Shown here in pieces: positions 45,142 through 54,221 of a DNA stretch of 64,000 bases (the first letter of the stretch is position 1; each line of letters opens with the position of its first letter). The DNA comes from Polaromonas sp. A23. Its GTDB lineage: Bacteria; Pseudomonadota; Gammaproteobacteria; Burkholderiales; Burkholderiaceae_C. Location: the NCBI RefSeq assembly GCF_002001015.1, contig NZ_MUNO01000050.1, positions 102,419-166,418 on the forward strand, written 5' to 3'. Position numbers and translations under genes: made by a program. The notes beneath the pieces were generated by a model that saw only the letters and a program-made list of their open reading frames with translations, was not told the DNA's origin and did no database searches.

Positions 45142-48141
45142 TTATTTGGCGCTGAGCGTCTTTGCGAAAGCTTCCAAGAGCTTCATGGTTCGCGGACTGG
45201 GTTCAAACTTTGGCACGCGATTCTCGCAACTCTCCTTACCTGCCGAGGAGACAAATCTTCCTAACTCTTTCATGCCATCTTCCAGCTCGGCGGCTCCCTT
45301 CAATCCAGCGACGGCGGCCAATGCTTGATCGACCGCCGTTGAAGTGGTTGACTGCAGCGCGAAGAGCTGATCGAGATATGGCGCGACTCTACACAGGGTG
45401 TGCGGATGGGTCTTATGGAAGATGAACTCTCCTTGAGGGCTGAATCCGTTCATCATCAGTACCTGAAAGCCGACTGTCGCATACTCCGTGTCATATCCGG
45501 CGGCCTTCAGGCGGTCCTTGGCACACTGATCAGCAAGTGCTTCATTTGCTCGGGCGACCTCGGCTTTTACTTCTCCAAAGGGACGGTGCCTCAAGACGAA
45601 GTGACAAATCTCGTGGCCGACGATAAAGGCAAAAGCCTGGTGAACTTCACTGATGTCGTTTGCCACGCTAATGTACTTCGCTCGAACGGGTCGTTGTGTT
45701 GCCCTCGCATAGTCCAGGAACTCGAAGAACAAACTTGTGTCCGCACGTGTGGCCCGATCTCGTGTCCTTTCCAGCGCGAGCATTGGCCAAGCGAACATAT
45801 GTTTAGCAAGGTCTTCGTATTCGCGAATCCAGTGTAGCGCCGACATAAAGTCGTAAAGGGCTCTGACTAGGCCGGTGGTGACCACGATCTCGCTTTCTGA
45901 AATGTTGGCGTAGGCTGACGGTTGATTCTCGACGACAACGCGAATTCTTAGCTTTTCCACAAGATGCTTCTCGGCATCCGTCATCTGGTTCCGAAGGCTA
46001 GGGAGGATCTGGTTGTTTGCCCAATATCGTGCGATGTTCTGCCATCGTTGGTCGTACGCACCTAGCAGGAACTTCGCCGCTGTCAACTCGTTGCTACTTA
46101 GCGGGTCACCCCACGACTTGGTCTGCCGTGTTTGCGCGAGCAGATCCAATGCCTTGCGAATGTCCGCCGGGTTTGGGATCACTCCGATCTGGTCAACTCT
46201 GGGAAGTGTTGACGTATTCGGTGGCCGCACGACTAGGCCCATACCTTTAGATGTATCTAGCGGACTGGCGTATAACTGGTAATCGTCTTCCCGCCAACGA
46301 TCAACGATCGGAAGTAACTGGCCCATCAGGTACCGGTCGATTTCAGCGTACCGCTTTTGAACCGACTTCAATGCTTCTCCCCGCAGCGACTCACCCTGCG
46401 GCAGAGAGCGCTGCAGTCGGCCCACTTCTTCCCTGTAGTAGGTAGCAAGTCGGAGCATCTGCTGCTGAAGTTCCTCCTCGTCCACCGTAAACGAGAGTGC
46501 GTCTGACGGTTCTCGTCTTTGACTTGTATCGGAAGAGTTGCGCAGCAGCATCAGTACGCGCTCTGCCTCCACGATACGGCCACTGGCAATGAGTAAATCA
46601 GCCAAGCCGTCATAAGTGATCTTCAAACGCTCGTCGTATTCACGAAGGATTTGTGAGCTTGGATTCTTGATTTGCTTCCGCCGCACCTCCTCGAGTTGGA
46701 TCCCCTGCTTGTAGAACAGGCGCGCAATGAATGTGCGTGGGGACCGTTTCCCGCTCTCCTTCCAATGAGAAAACGAGTACCCCAAGTTGGTTGCGGCGTG
46801 TGAGTAATCCGGCTGAGCCGCGTAAAACTTGAATCGCTGTAGCAGCGCTTGGTCTTGCTGGCCGCCTGCTTCGAAGAAATAGATGCGGCTGTCGTTCCAC
46901 GCAGTCAGTTCGTGTACATCCCGGGCCAGTGCCTGCACCAGACCTTCAGCGGTGTTGTAATGCAGCGCAGCTTTTGGAGATTGATTGAGCTGCTGTTGGT
47001 AGAGCTGGGCCAGGGAGGTGTGGGAGATGAGTAAGGCCCTGTCCAACGCCATGCTGGACTGGGTCTGCGAGTTGCGAATATTCAACGCTTCGAGGTACTT
47101 TCGCTCGGCTTCTGTGTAATTCTTCAATCTCAGCTGAACGAAGCCCTCGGCCTGAAGTACCTCAGCAACCGCAAGCCCCGTCGGCCCTTGCACGGCGATC
47201 CGGGCCAAACGGGCCTTTTCATACCACGAGAGAGCCTCGTCGTATTGGTAGAGATTGCTCACGAGAACACCTGCAAGAAGCATCCACTGGACATCCATGG
47301 GTTCTGCGCTCGTGAGTTGCTCCCGCAGCTTCAGCGACTGCTTCCAATAGTCCGCTACCTTTGCATCGAGCCCGAACTGTGCGTATGTTTCGCCGATATC
47401 CCACAGAAGATCGGCTACCAGCCGGTAATCCGGAGGAGTGGCCGTGCGCGCCACTTCCAGTGCCTTTAGAGAAAAGGCGACTGCTTCATCGAGCTCACCG
47501 ATGTTTCGGTGCAAGTGCGCGACCGTGCGCAACCGGAGCGGATCCTTGGTTTCGCCCAACTGCTGAGCGACGCGCAGCGCTTCTCGGTTTGTTTGCTGCT
47601 TGCCCGCTTGGTCGCCGCGATTGCTTTGCGCGGCAGCCAGCGTGACTAGCGTTGCAAAGACTTCGTTTCGCTGGGCGTCTCCATGAAGCTTATAGATATC
47701 GATGGCCTCTGTGAGGCTGGTTGCGCTGAGTTCAAAGTTGCCGAGCGGCCAACCCTCGAGAGTTCCTTTATGACGCAGCGAGCCGGCCAAGCTCAAGTCC
47801 TTCGCGCCAAAGAGTTCGCGGCGGATGGCAATTGCTTCTTCGATTTGTTTTAACGCTACTAGCGCACTGCTCCGGCGGTCCGGGGAGTCAATGTGGTGGT
47901 TCTCGGACAACCAGTGAAGCAGCCGCGCCATTTGTGCGTTGCGACCAGCGCCCGCTGCGCGCGCATCAACCAGCGCCTTCTCCAGAATTTTTTTTGCGCC
48001 TGAGTAGTCGCGCCGGCCTGCCAGTTCGCCCGCTTCCAGAAACGCCTTTTCGACGCGCGCGGTGGCGGCTCCCTCTTGGGCATTGGCAGGTGCAGCCAGG
48101 AACAAGGCCAGGCAGACAGCAAATGCATATTTTTTATTCAT
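45142..48141 (-). CDS. Secreted TPR-repeat zinc metalloprotease
   Basis: 999 residues. A signal peptide ends at APANAQ (residue 22). Residues about 30-480 are TPR units, for example ALKQIEEAIAIRRELFGAKD and LDEAVAFSLKALEVARTATP. The C-terminal third contains a gluzincin-type site: HEICH at 843-847 with the third ligand Glu867 in NEALADQ. The layout, exported TPR scaffold plus protease, suggests recognition of a protein partner in the periplasm or outside. I know no named family with this order. It is the first gene of a two-gene unit with the phospholipase-like protein. Confidence 0.78.
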   Translation of the reverse strand: MNKKYAFAVCLALFLAAPANAQEGAATARVEKAFLEAGELAGRRDYSGAKKILEKALVDARAAGAGRNAQMARLLHWLSENHHIDSPDRRSSALVALKQIEEAIAIRRELFGAKDLSLAGSLRHKGTLEGWPLGNFELSATSLTEAIDIYKLHGDAQRNEVFATLVTLAAAQSNRGDQAGKQQTNREALRVAQQLGETKDPLRLRTVAHLHRNIGELDEAVAFSLKALEVARTATPPDYRLVADLLWDIGETYAQFGLDAKVADYWKQSLKLREQLTSAEPMDVQWMLLAGVLVSNLYQYDEALSWYEKARLARIAVQGPTGLAVAEVLQAEGFVQLRLKNYTEAERKYLEALNIRNSQTQSSMALDRALLISHTSLAQLYQQQLNQSPKAALHYNTAEGLVQALARDVHELTAWNDSRIYFFEAGGQQDQALLQRFKFYAAQPDYSHAATNLGYSFSHWKESGKRSPRTFIARLFYKQGIQLEEVRRKQIKNPSSQILREYDERLKITYDGLADLLIASGRIVEAERVLMLLRNSSDTSQRREPSDALSFTVDEEELQQQMLRLATYYREEVGRLQRSLPQGESLRGEALKSVQKRYAEIDRYLMGQLLPIVDRWREDDYQLYASPLDTSKGMGLVVRPPNTSTLPRVDQIGVIPNPADIRKALDLLAQTRQTKSWGDPLSSNELTAAKFLLGAYDQRWQNIARYWANNQILPSLRNQMTDAEKHLVEKLRIRVVVENQPSAYANISESEIVVTTGLVRALYDFMSALHWIREYEDLAKHMFAWPMLALERTRDRATRADTSLFFEFLDYARATQRPVRAKYISVANDISEVHQAFAFIVGHEICHFVLRHRPFGEVKAEVARANEALADQCAKDRLKAAGYDTEYATVGFQVLMMNGFSPQGEFIFHKTHPHTLCRVAPYLDQLFALQSTTSTAVDQALAAVAGLKGAAELEDGMKELGRFVSSAGKESCENRVPKFEPSPRTMKLLEAFAKTLSAK

Positions 48142-48280
48142 GTGGCACCCCCTCTTCGCGGCATTATGAGATGGGGGCTGAGGGCGAGCAACAGACGGTT
48201 GCCGACGCTTAGTGATAGGGGAACACCGCGCTAATAAGTACTACTACCCGAGGTACGCGGCTTCGCTAATGGAGAAGCGG

Positions 48281-48340
48281 CTCTCAAATTGATAGCTGCT
48301 GGCACCCGTGGAATAAGGGCCAGTGGCAAAAAATCACAAA
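48281..48340 (+). repeat. Family B repeat upstream of the metalloprotease gene, copy 1
   Basis: CTCAAATTGATAGCTGCTGG then GTGGAATAAGGGCCAGTGGC and AAAAAATC. It lies 108 bp before a second copy. Confidence 0.9.
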
Positions 48341-48388
48341 GACAACTCGCCAAATTGAGTTTGTAAGGACGAAAAGAGATATTGCCGC

Positions 48389-48440
48389 TCTTAAATTGAT
48401 AGCTGCTCGCGCCCGTGAAATAAGGGAAAGTGACCAAAAC
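48389..48440 (+). repeat. Family B repeat, copy 2 (tandem with 48281)
   Basis: CTTAAATTGATAGCTGCTCG then GTGAAATAAGGGAAAGTGAC. It lies immediately upstream of the orphan acyltransferase gene. The 48142-48465 stretch consists largely of these two copies. Confidence 0.88.
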
Positions 48441-48465
48441 GATTAAGGAAAAGCTCGCCTCGTTC

Positions 48466-48967
48466 ATGAGTCAACCCGACTGCCGAAAGCGGCGCAGCTT
48501 TCACTGCTGGCGAATTGCAAGCTTTTACCGCATTGGCCCAGGAGCAAGCCAAAGCCATGCTCAAAAAAGTCCCGCTGCTGGGAGCCATCACCTGGCTCAT
48601 GATGCAGCAGAGTGGGACAAGGCATACCTTGCTTAGCGAATTGGAGTGGCGCGTTATGCCTGCTCTGATGCTGGAGCAGGCCAAACTTTATCTGCGCGAC
48701 GAAGCTCCGTTGGCCTATGTATCCTGGGCTAGGCTGTCGGAAGATGCGGCCACTCGTTATCGCACTGCACCGCACCATTTGACGCCTGCCGACTGGAAAT
48801 CTGGTGAGCAAATCTGGCTGGTCGACGTTTTTACCCCTTTTGGCGGCGCCCAGGAATTGCTTGCAGATATCCGAAAGAACGTCTTCCCGGGGCAGCCTGT
48901 ATTCCAGCTGGCACCGTCCATGGCGGGCCTGGCCAAAATTCAGCGTTGGGAGCCGATAGGGGGATAG
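48466..48967 (+). pseudogene. RTX toxin-activating lysine acyltransferase (HlyC/CyaC family), probable N-terminal frameshift
   Basis: From 48470 onward one frame encodes a complete HlyC-type domain: LGAITWLMMQQSGTRH, SELEWRVMPALMLEQAKLYL, APLAYVSWARLSED, LTPADWKSGEQIWLVDVFTP and FGGAQELLADIRKNVFPGQP. These acyltransferases use acyl-ACP to acylate RTX toxins on lysine. No ATG begins this frame. The ATG at 48466 is one base out: removing one C from the CCC at 48475-48477 would give MSQPTAESGAAFTAGELQAF and lead straight in. A TTG at 48515 is an alternative start without ribosome binding site. No RTX toxin gene or type I exporter is in the window. Confidence 0.72.
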
Positions 48968-49191
48968 GGCACTTCGCATATTCATGCGAATTTTTGGCAA
49001 ATTTTCCCGGAATTCGCATCGGCTTTGCCCGTCTGGGCAGGGTTCTTCAGGCTAAGGGAAGCAAGTCCTAACCTGCTTGGTGGCCCTGTGCTTGAGGCTG
49101 GGGTTTCGCATTCCCGGTTTTTTCCGACCAAATGGGCGGAAACCGTGCTTGTGCCTAAACAACACATCTGCTTTTTAGCGTTTGTAACTAT

Positions 49192-49220
49192 TTGCACTCA
49201 GTTTAGACTTAGAGTAAATT
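49192..49220 (+). promoter_or_regulatory. Probable promoter of the merR-type gene
   Basis: TTGCAC (49192-49197) and TAAATT (49215-49220) are separated by 17 bp, 31 bp before the start codon. The 48968-49191 stretch shows no gene. Confidence 0.45.
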
Positions 49221-49251
49221 TGCAGCTTCACTTCATAGCGTATTGATTTAA

Positions 49252-49737
49252 TTGGAGAAAACTCTCCCCCCCATCCCCGCCAAGCGTTATTTCACCATCG
49301 GTGAAGTCGGCGATTTGTGTGGTGTCAAACCTCATGTGCTCCGTTATTGGGAGCAAGAGTTCACGCAGCTGCGCCCGATGAAGAGGCGTGGCAACCGCCG
49401 TTATTACCAGCACCACGAAGTTTTGATGATCCGGCGGATCCGGGATTTGCTGTATGACCAGGGGTTCACGATCAGCGGTGCGCGCAACAAACTGCAGGAA
49501 ATTGTGCAGTCCGAGCGCGACAAGCGGCGCAACGGTGAGGTCATGCTTGAAGGCGTTGACGTGCTGGAAGGCGGCGACTCCATTCTTGATGACTTTGGGG
49601 ATTCTGTGGATTTTGAGGACAGCGGATCTGACGCGACGGTAACGCCGGCGGCTGAAGGAAGTTCTGCTCAGCTGCGCTTGCAGCTGCTGCGCCGTGAATT
49701 GTTTGAAATTCGGGATTTGCTGAGCTCGACCTACTGA
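49252..49737 (+). CDS. MerR-family regulator adjacent to tRNA-Pro
   Basis: 161 residues from a TTG start. The N-terminal domain is typical MerR: RYFTIGEVGDLCGVKPHVLR, YWEQEF, RRGNRRYYQHHEVLMIRRIR and DLLYDQGFTISGARNKL. The C-terminal half is acidic and lacks metal-binding cysteines. This is the MerR protein that in Burkholderiales normally follows ihfA and precedes tRNA-Pro. Here ihfA is not directly upstream, and the accessory segment is there instead. The target genes are unknown. Confidence 0.85.
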   Translation: MEKTLPPIPAKRYFTIGEVGDLCGVKPHVLRYWEQEFTQLRPMKRRGNRRYYQHHEVLMIRRIRDLLYDQGFTISGARNKLQEIVQSERDKRRNGEVMLEGVDVLEGGDSILDDFGDSVDFEDSGSDATVTPAAEGSSAQLRLQLLRRELFEIRDLLSSTY

Positions 49738-49774
49738 GAGGCCTCCGGCGGGCAAGCTATAATTCGAAGCTCGA

Positions 49775-49851
49775 CGGTGTGTGGCGCAGCCTGGTAGCGC
49801 ACTTGCATGGGGTGCAAGGGGTCGAAGGTTCGAATCCTTTCACACCGACCA
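49775..49851 (+). tRNA. tRNA-Pro (anticodon GGG)
   Basis: 77 nt with CCA encoded. The acceptor stem CGGTGTG pairs with CACACCG. The anticodon arm is CTTGC-ATGGGGT-GCAAG, giving GGG, and the T arm is AAGG-TTCGAAT-CCTT. It reads codon CCC. tRNA-Pro genes are frequent integration sites. Confidence 0.95.
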
Positions 49852-49956
49852 AGAGACAATCTAAAGGCCTTTAAGGAGCGATTCTTAGAGGCCTTTTTCA
49901 TTGGTAAATCAACCCTCTGTCCTCTAAGAACGTACAAGGGTGTATGTTGACAGGCA

Positions 49957-50025
49957 GGGGGAACAGGGGGAACATCCGGGGGAACTGCGCAGCCTGCGCG
50001 GCCTTTTGGGGGTAAATGTTCCCCC
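49957..50025. repeat. G5 repeat cluster downstream of tRNA-Pro
   Basis: GGGGGAACA occurs at 49957 and 49966, GGGGGAAC at 49978, and GGGGGTAAATGTTCCCCC at 50008-50025 as an inverted pair. A related direct repeat lies at the far side of the following gene (52381). The rest of 49852-50293 has no convincing gene. Confidence 0.6.
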
Positions 50026-50293
50026 GCTTCCCAGCGTCACGCTTGGCAAGTTGCTACCGCTATCTGCGCGCCGGTCGGTTTGCTTGTCGCAAATGCCAGC
50101 GAATAACGTCGCAGTATGGAGCAACGTCTGCACTGGTCCCCATTGGTGGACGCTATCGCAGGCCAGCGAAGCGCTAATCAGACCATGAAGGAGCACTGGG
50201 TCTGGCTGGTTGAGAGTAGTTGTACCCTGACAACTAGAATCGAACTCGGCTCGCAGGGAACTGATTCTCGGCGGGATTTAACCAACAAAACGT

Positions 50294-52351
50294 TTGGCCG
50301 GGACGATTTCAGTGACCTTTTCTTTTCTGACGACGTGGAAGCCTCGTTACCTCTTTCAGAACAAAGTTGGAGCATCCCATCCGAAATACCGTCCGGACAT
50401 AGACGGGCTTCGGGCCATCGCTGTTTCGCTCGTCGTCGCCTTTCACGCCTTCCCTTCAATGGTTGCAGGCGGCTTCATCGGCGTTGACATCTTTTTTGTC
50501 ATCTCAGGTTTTCTGATATCCACGGTGATTTTTGAGGATCTGGAACAAAGGCGTTTCAGCTTCACGGATTTTTTTGGCCGGCGGATAAGGCGCATTTTTC
50601 CCGCGCTCATTCTTACTATGGCGTTATGTCTTGGGGTAGGGTGGTTTTCTCTTTTTGCCAATGAGTATCAGCAACTTGGCAAGCATGTCGCTGGCGGGGC
50701 GGGGTTTATATCCAACTACCTGCTCTGGGACGAAAAGGGCTATTTTGACAACGCATCCAATACCAAGTTTTTGCTGCACCTTTGGTCTCTTGGAATCGAA
50801 GAACAGTTCTATATCGTGTGGCCGTTGCTGCTTTGGGGGCTCTGGAAGTGCAGGTTCAATGCACAAATTGTCATTGTTTCGCTTGCGGTGATTTCCTTCT
50901 ACTTGAATACCAAGCAGGTAACGAATGACCTTACAGCGGCGTTTTATTCGCCGCAGACGCGTTTTTGGGAACTGATCGCTGGCGCGGGGTTGGCCTACTT
51001 TTGTCTGTATCAAAAGCATCCCCTATTAGCCCGATTTGAGACCGTCAGGGGCCTGTTACGCGAGAAATGGAGCTTGGTGTTACCAGTTTCATTGCCCGTT
51101 GTACTGAGTCATCTTCAGTCACTTGTGGGCGTTGCCCTTGTTTGTACAGGCGTTTACTACATCACCGAGAAAGACCTTTTCCCTGGAAAGTGGGCGCTGC
51201 TTCCGGTAGTTGGTTGCGTCTTGATAATCGCAGCGGGACCCAAGGCGGTTGTGAACCGGTGGGTGCTTGCAAACCCGCTTCTGGTTTGGATTGGTTTGAT
51301 AAGTTTCCCGATCTACCTCTTCCACTGGCCTTTATTGACGTTTGCCCGCGTTCTTGCTGAGGGCACACCTCCTATCTGGGTTCGAATTGTCGCGATAGTG
51401 GCGTCATTCATTCTTGCGATGCTGACTTATCACTTTGTTGAGAAGCCAGTCCGGCACGGGACCCGACAAAAACCGACCCTTTTGGCATTGACCTTATTGA
51501 TGCTTGTTTTGGGGGGGATTGGTTATGGAATATTCAAGGCGAATGGCGTTCCCTCAAGGTACTTGAACTCCCCGAACGAGCAGCCCAACCGGTCATGGAA
51601 GCTTGAAGGGCCGGGGGTCACCTCTTGCGGTAATTTGGTCGCCTCGGGAAAAGTGACATTTTTTTGTGCAACCACCCCCGAACCCACCGTAGCACTTATC
51701 GGAGACAGTCACGCCGGCCACCTCTTTTACGGATTTACGACCAGCCAGCACCCCGTCTATTCGAAGGCCGTTATCGTAGGTGCAGGGGCATGTCAGGCAA
51801 GCCTGGGAATGGAATCAACGGACGGCTGCACGGAGCCTGTTGAGGCAGCAGTCAATCTGGCGAAAAATACACCCTCCGTCAAGTTCGCGATTATCGGAGG
51901 CTACTTCGGTTTTGTAGACTCATCGGGGTCAGAAAGAAGCGACGAATTCCTAAGAGGGTTTCAGCGCACTATTGATGGTCTAAAACGCGCCAGCAAGCAG
52001 GTGGTTTTTATCGTTGATGGTCCGACCTTCAAAGAATCTGCGGAGAAGTGCTACCACCCAGCCATCAAAGTGCGTGAGTGGGCGCGGGATTACCCAAGCT
52101 TCTGCAAGGGGGCCACAGCCGCAGACCTCAAAGACAATACGGAATATCTTAAATTTGTTGAACTGCTGCGCCGACGCAACCCTGATGTTTTCTTTTACTC
52201 ACCCCAAGATGTTTTGTGCCCTGGCGGCGTTTGTATGATCTCTAAAGACACCCAAATACTCTTCGGTGACGACAACCACTTGTCAACATTTGGAAGCAAA
52301 CTGGTAGCGTCCGACTTGATAAGGCATCTCGAAGCAATACGCAAAAATTGA
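50294..52351 (+). CDS. AT3-SGNH acyltransferase for surface polysaccharide O-acylation
   Basis: 685 residues from a TTG; a GTG at 50312 is an alternative. The N-terminal acyltransferase-3 membrane domain begins YRPDIDGLRAIAVSLVVAFH, with IGVDIFFVISGFLIS and about ten transmembrane helices up to residue 400 or so. The C-terminal SGNH domain has GDSHAGHLFYG (catalytic Ser) and GDDNHLSTFGS (catalytic His). OafA/YrhL-type proteins acetylate O-antigen or peptidoglycan. It stands alone between tRNA-Pro and rsuA, flanked by G5 repeat clusters, and its GC is lower than the core genes, suggesting acquisition. Confidence 0.9.
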   Translation: MAGTISVTFSFLTTWKPRYLFQNKVGASHPKYRPDIDGLRAIAVSLVVAFHAFPSMVAGGFIGVDIFFVISGFLISTVIFEDLEQRRFSFTDFFGRRIRRIFPALILTMALCLGVGWFSLFANEYQQLGKHVAGGAGFISNYLLWDEKGYFDNASNTKFLLHLWSLGIEEQFYIVWPLLLWGLWKCRFNAQIVIVSLAVISFYLNTKQVTNDLTAAFYSPQTRFWELIAGAGLAYFCLYQKHPLLARFETVRGLLREKWSLVLPVSLPVVLSHLQSLVGVALVCTGVYYITEKDLFPGKWALLPVVGCVLIIAAGPKAVVNRWVLANPLLVWIGLISFPIYLFHWPLLTFARVLAEGTPPIWVRIVAIVASFILAMLTYHFVEKPVRHGTRQKPTLLALTLLMLVLGGIGYGIFKANGVPSRYLNSPNEQPNRSWKLEGPGVTSCGNLVASGKVTFFCATTPEPTVALIGDSHAGHLFYGFTTSQHPVYSKAVIVGAGACQASLGMESTDGCTEPVEAAVNLAKNTPSVKFAIIGGYFGFVDSSGSERSDEFLRGFQRTIDGLKRASKQVVFIVDGPTFKESAEKCYHPAIKVREWARDYPSFCKGATAADLKDNTEYLKFVELLRRRNPDVFFYSPQDVLCPGGVCMISKDTQILFGDDNHLSTFGSKLVASDLIRHLEAIRKN

Positions 52352-52380
52352 CTCCCGACTACGGGTCTCCGGGGCATTGC

Positions 52381-52403
52381 GGGGGTACAAACGGGGGTAC
52401 AAA
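52381..52403. repeat. Tandem GGGGGTACAAA repeat after the acyltransferase
   Basis: GGGGGTACAAA occurs at 52381-52391 and again at 52393-52403. Such G5 repeats are often seen beside tyrosine-integrase attachment sites. No integrase gene is present. The remaining 52352-52559 is non-coding. Confidence 0.6.
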
Positions 52404-52559
52404 TACGACTTTGATTTTCCGGAAACTAGTATCCATGCGGGTTTCAAGCCATCATTCAAGCGGTTTCACAAAACACAAGTTTGCTAACCCTTTTTTGCTT
52501 TCTGCGCTGCCTTGATTGACGTTGCCGTCAAGTTGCGCCGCTACGGCGACAATAGGCCG

Positions 52560-53300
52560 ATGGCAAAAAAAATGCAGTTGCAGAACATTCTTTTTTCTCA
52601 GGGCTTTGGCACGCGGCGCGTTTGTGCGGGGCTGGTTCAGCAGGGGTTTGTGGCTGTAGCCGGTGTCTCGTGTGACGATCCTGCTACGGAGTTTGTAGCA
52701 GAAGGCTTGCGCTTCACGGTGCAGGGCGTTGACTGGGAATATCACGAGAAGGCTTACCTGATGCTGCACAAGCCGGCCGGGTACGAGTGTTCGCAAAAAC
52801 CCAGTACCTACCCGAGCATTTACACCTTGCTGCCGGCGCCGATTCGCCAGCGTGGTGGTGGCGCGGCTGCGGGGGTGCAGGCGGTGGGCCGGCTGGACCA
52901 GGACACCACCGGTTTGCTGCTGCTCTCGGATGACGGCAAGTTCATTCACCGCATGAGTTCACCCAAGCACCATGTGCCCAAGGTGTATGAGGTAACAGCG
53001 AAACACGCGGTGGACGACAAGCAGGTGAGCAAACTGCTGGGCGGTGTGGTGCTGGACGACGATCCGAAACCTGTTCGCGCGGCAGCCTGCGAAAAGACGG
53101 GCGAAAACCAGTTGAGCCTGACGCTGACTGAAGGCAAGTACCACCAGGTCAAGCGCATGATTGCCGCCGTGGGCAACCGGGTGGAAGATGTCGGCGGTTT
53201 GCACCGCTCGCGCATCGGCTCGCTGGATTTGCCTGCTGACCTGAAGCCCGGCCAATGGCGCTGGCTGACGCCGGAAGACCTGGTCAGTATTTCGGCCTGA
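52560..53300 (+). CDS. rsuA: 16S rRNA pseudouridine synthase (RsuA family)
   Basis: 246 residues from the ATG at 52560; a longer frame adds an unlikely N-terminus. An S4-like domain (residues about 1-60) precedes the catalytic domain with YLMLHKPAGYECSQ, the catalytic AVGRLDQDTTGLLLLSDDG (Asp) and EGKYHQVKRMIAAVGNRV. RsuA converts U516 of 16S rRNA. RluE/RluF-type relatives cannot be fully excluded. Confidence 0.87.
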   Translation: MAKKMQLQNILFSQGFGTRRVCAGLVQQGFVAVAGVSCDDPATEFVAEGLRFTVQGVDWEYHEKAYLMLHKPAGYECSQKPSTYPSIYTLLPAPIRQRGGGAAAGVQAVGRLDQDTTGLLLLSDDGKFIHRMSSPKHHVPKVYEVTAKHAVDDKQVSKLLGGVVLDDDPKPVRAAACEKTGENQLSLTLTEGKYHQVKRMIAAVGNRVEDVGGLHRSRIGSLDLPADLKPGQWRWLTPEDLVSISA

Positions 53301-53392
53301 GCGTCACTCGGTGCCAAGTGCCGTTTGGGTGACGCGTCAGGGTTTTGTATTCCTTGGTTGATGCGGAGAGCTTGGCACGACTATGCCTTTGC

Positions 53393-54076
53393 CTATCGCA
53401 GTTCGGCTGGGCGGCTGTTGGCCTGTATGAGAAACGAGTCATGCCAGTGATTGGGCATGCTGCTGTGCTCCTCGTTGCTGAGTGTGCGTATGTGGCGCTG
53501 TTGCGCAAGCGTTTTTTTCAGGCTGATGCGAGCGACTTCGAGGACCGCTGCTTCGCGTTTGAGGTGCCGGGCTTTTGTAGCTGCTTCGCCGAGAAATTCA
53601 TTGCGGAGTACCTCCGGGCTCGGCAACATGGAAGGATTGAGCACGGCGTAGGAAATGCCGCATTGCGCCAGTAAACTGGTTTTGAAGCTTCTGACCTTGA
53701 GGGGAAGGCCAAAAGACTTGGGAATGTCCACGCAGCCAATTACGTGGCCGTCGGAGGCGCAGACTGAAAATGTGCAGGTGGTGTGCTGGAGCATTTCATA
53801 CCAATGCAGGCTGTCTTCACTGGCATTGGGCCTGGTGAAACGGGTCACCGGCATCTTGACCAAAACATGGTGATCTTCAAAGGTGTTGATCATCCAGTGC
53901 CACACTCGCAGTTCTTCGCTATTCATCAACACTCGTGCGTGCAGGGGCCAGTGTTTGGGAATGCGGCGTTTGCCAAGCTTCATCCATCGCGACCACAATC
54001 TGTACCATTCAGATAGACCAGATAGACGTCCTATCTGGGACTGCTCTGCCGGTGACCATTCTGAGTTGCTGAGCAT
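53393..54076 (-). CDS. DUF2726-like protein of unknown function
   Basis: 227 residues. The middle part, VLMNSEELRVWHWMINTFED then HHVLVKMPVTRFTR, CTFSVCASDGHVIGCVDIP and CGISYAVLNPSMLPSPEVL, follows the order of the DUF2726 nuclease-like fold. The usual charged residues are partly replaced, so activity is doubtful. The N-terminus is aromatic and basic with no signal peptide. The assignment is from pattern only. Confidence 0.5.
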   Translation of the reverse strand: MLSNSEWSPAEQSQIGRLSGLSEWYRLWSRWMKLGKRRIPKHWPLHARVLMNSEELRVWHWMINTFEDHHVLVKMPVTRFTRPNASEDSLHWYEMLQHTTCTFSVCASDGHVIGCVDIPKSFGLPLKVRSFKTSLLAQCGISYAVLNPSMLPSPEVLRNEFLGEAATKARHLKREAAVLEVARISLKKTLAQQRHIRTLSNEEHSSMPNHWHDSFLIQANSRPAELR

Positions 54077-54221
54077 GACGAACTCCTTTGGTTGTTACGA
54101 GTTATTACAATATGCGCCTTTTTGGGTACTTTGGCTTGAGATTTCTCAAGATTTTTTGGGATTTGTTACTAAATTAGTTTTGAAGCAGCGTGTAAAACTA
54201 GCGGAAAAGAGGAGATAGATC

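Noticed and set aside
48464..49000. 178-aa open frame on the minus strand
   Set aside because: Antisense to the HlyC-type acyltransferase, which has many family motifs on the plus strand.
49924..50196. Small open frames just after tRNA-Pro on both strands
   Set aside because: They consist of the G5 repeat cluster and have no start signals or motifs.
52352..52480. Duplicate of the tRNA-Pro 3' end as an attachment site
   Set aside because: I looked for a copy of the T arm and acceptor end on the far side of the acyltransferase gene and found none.
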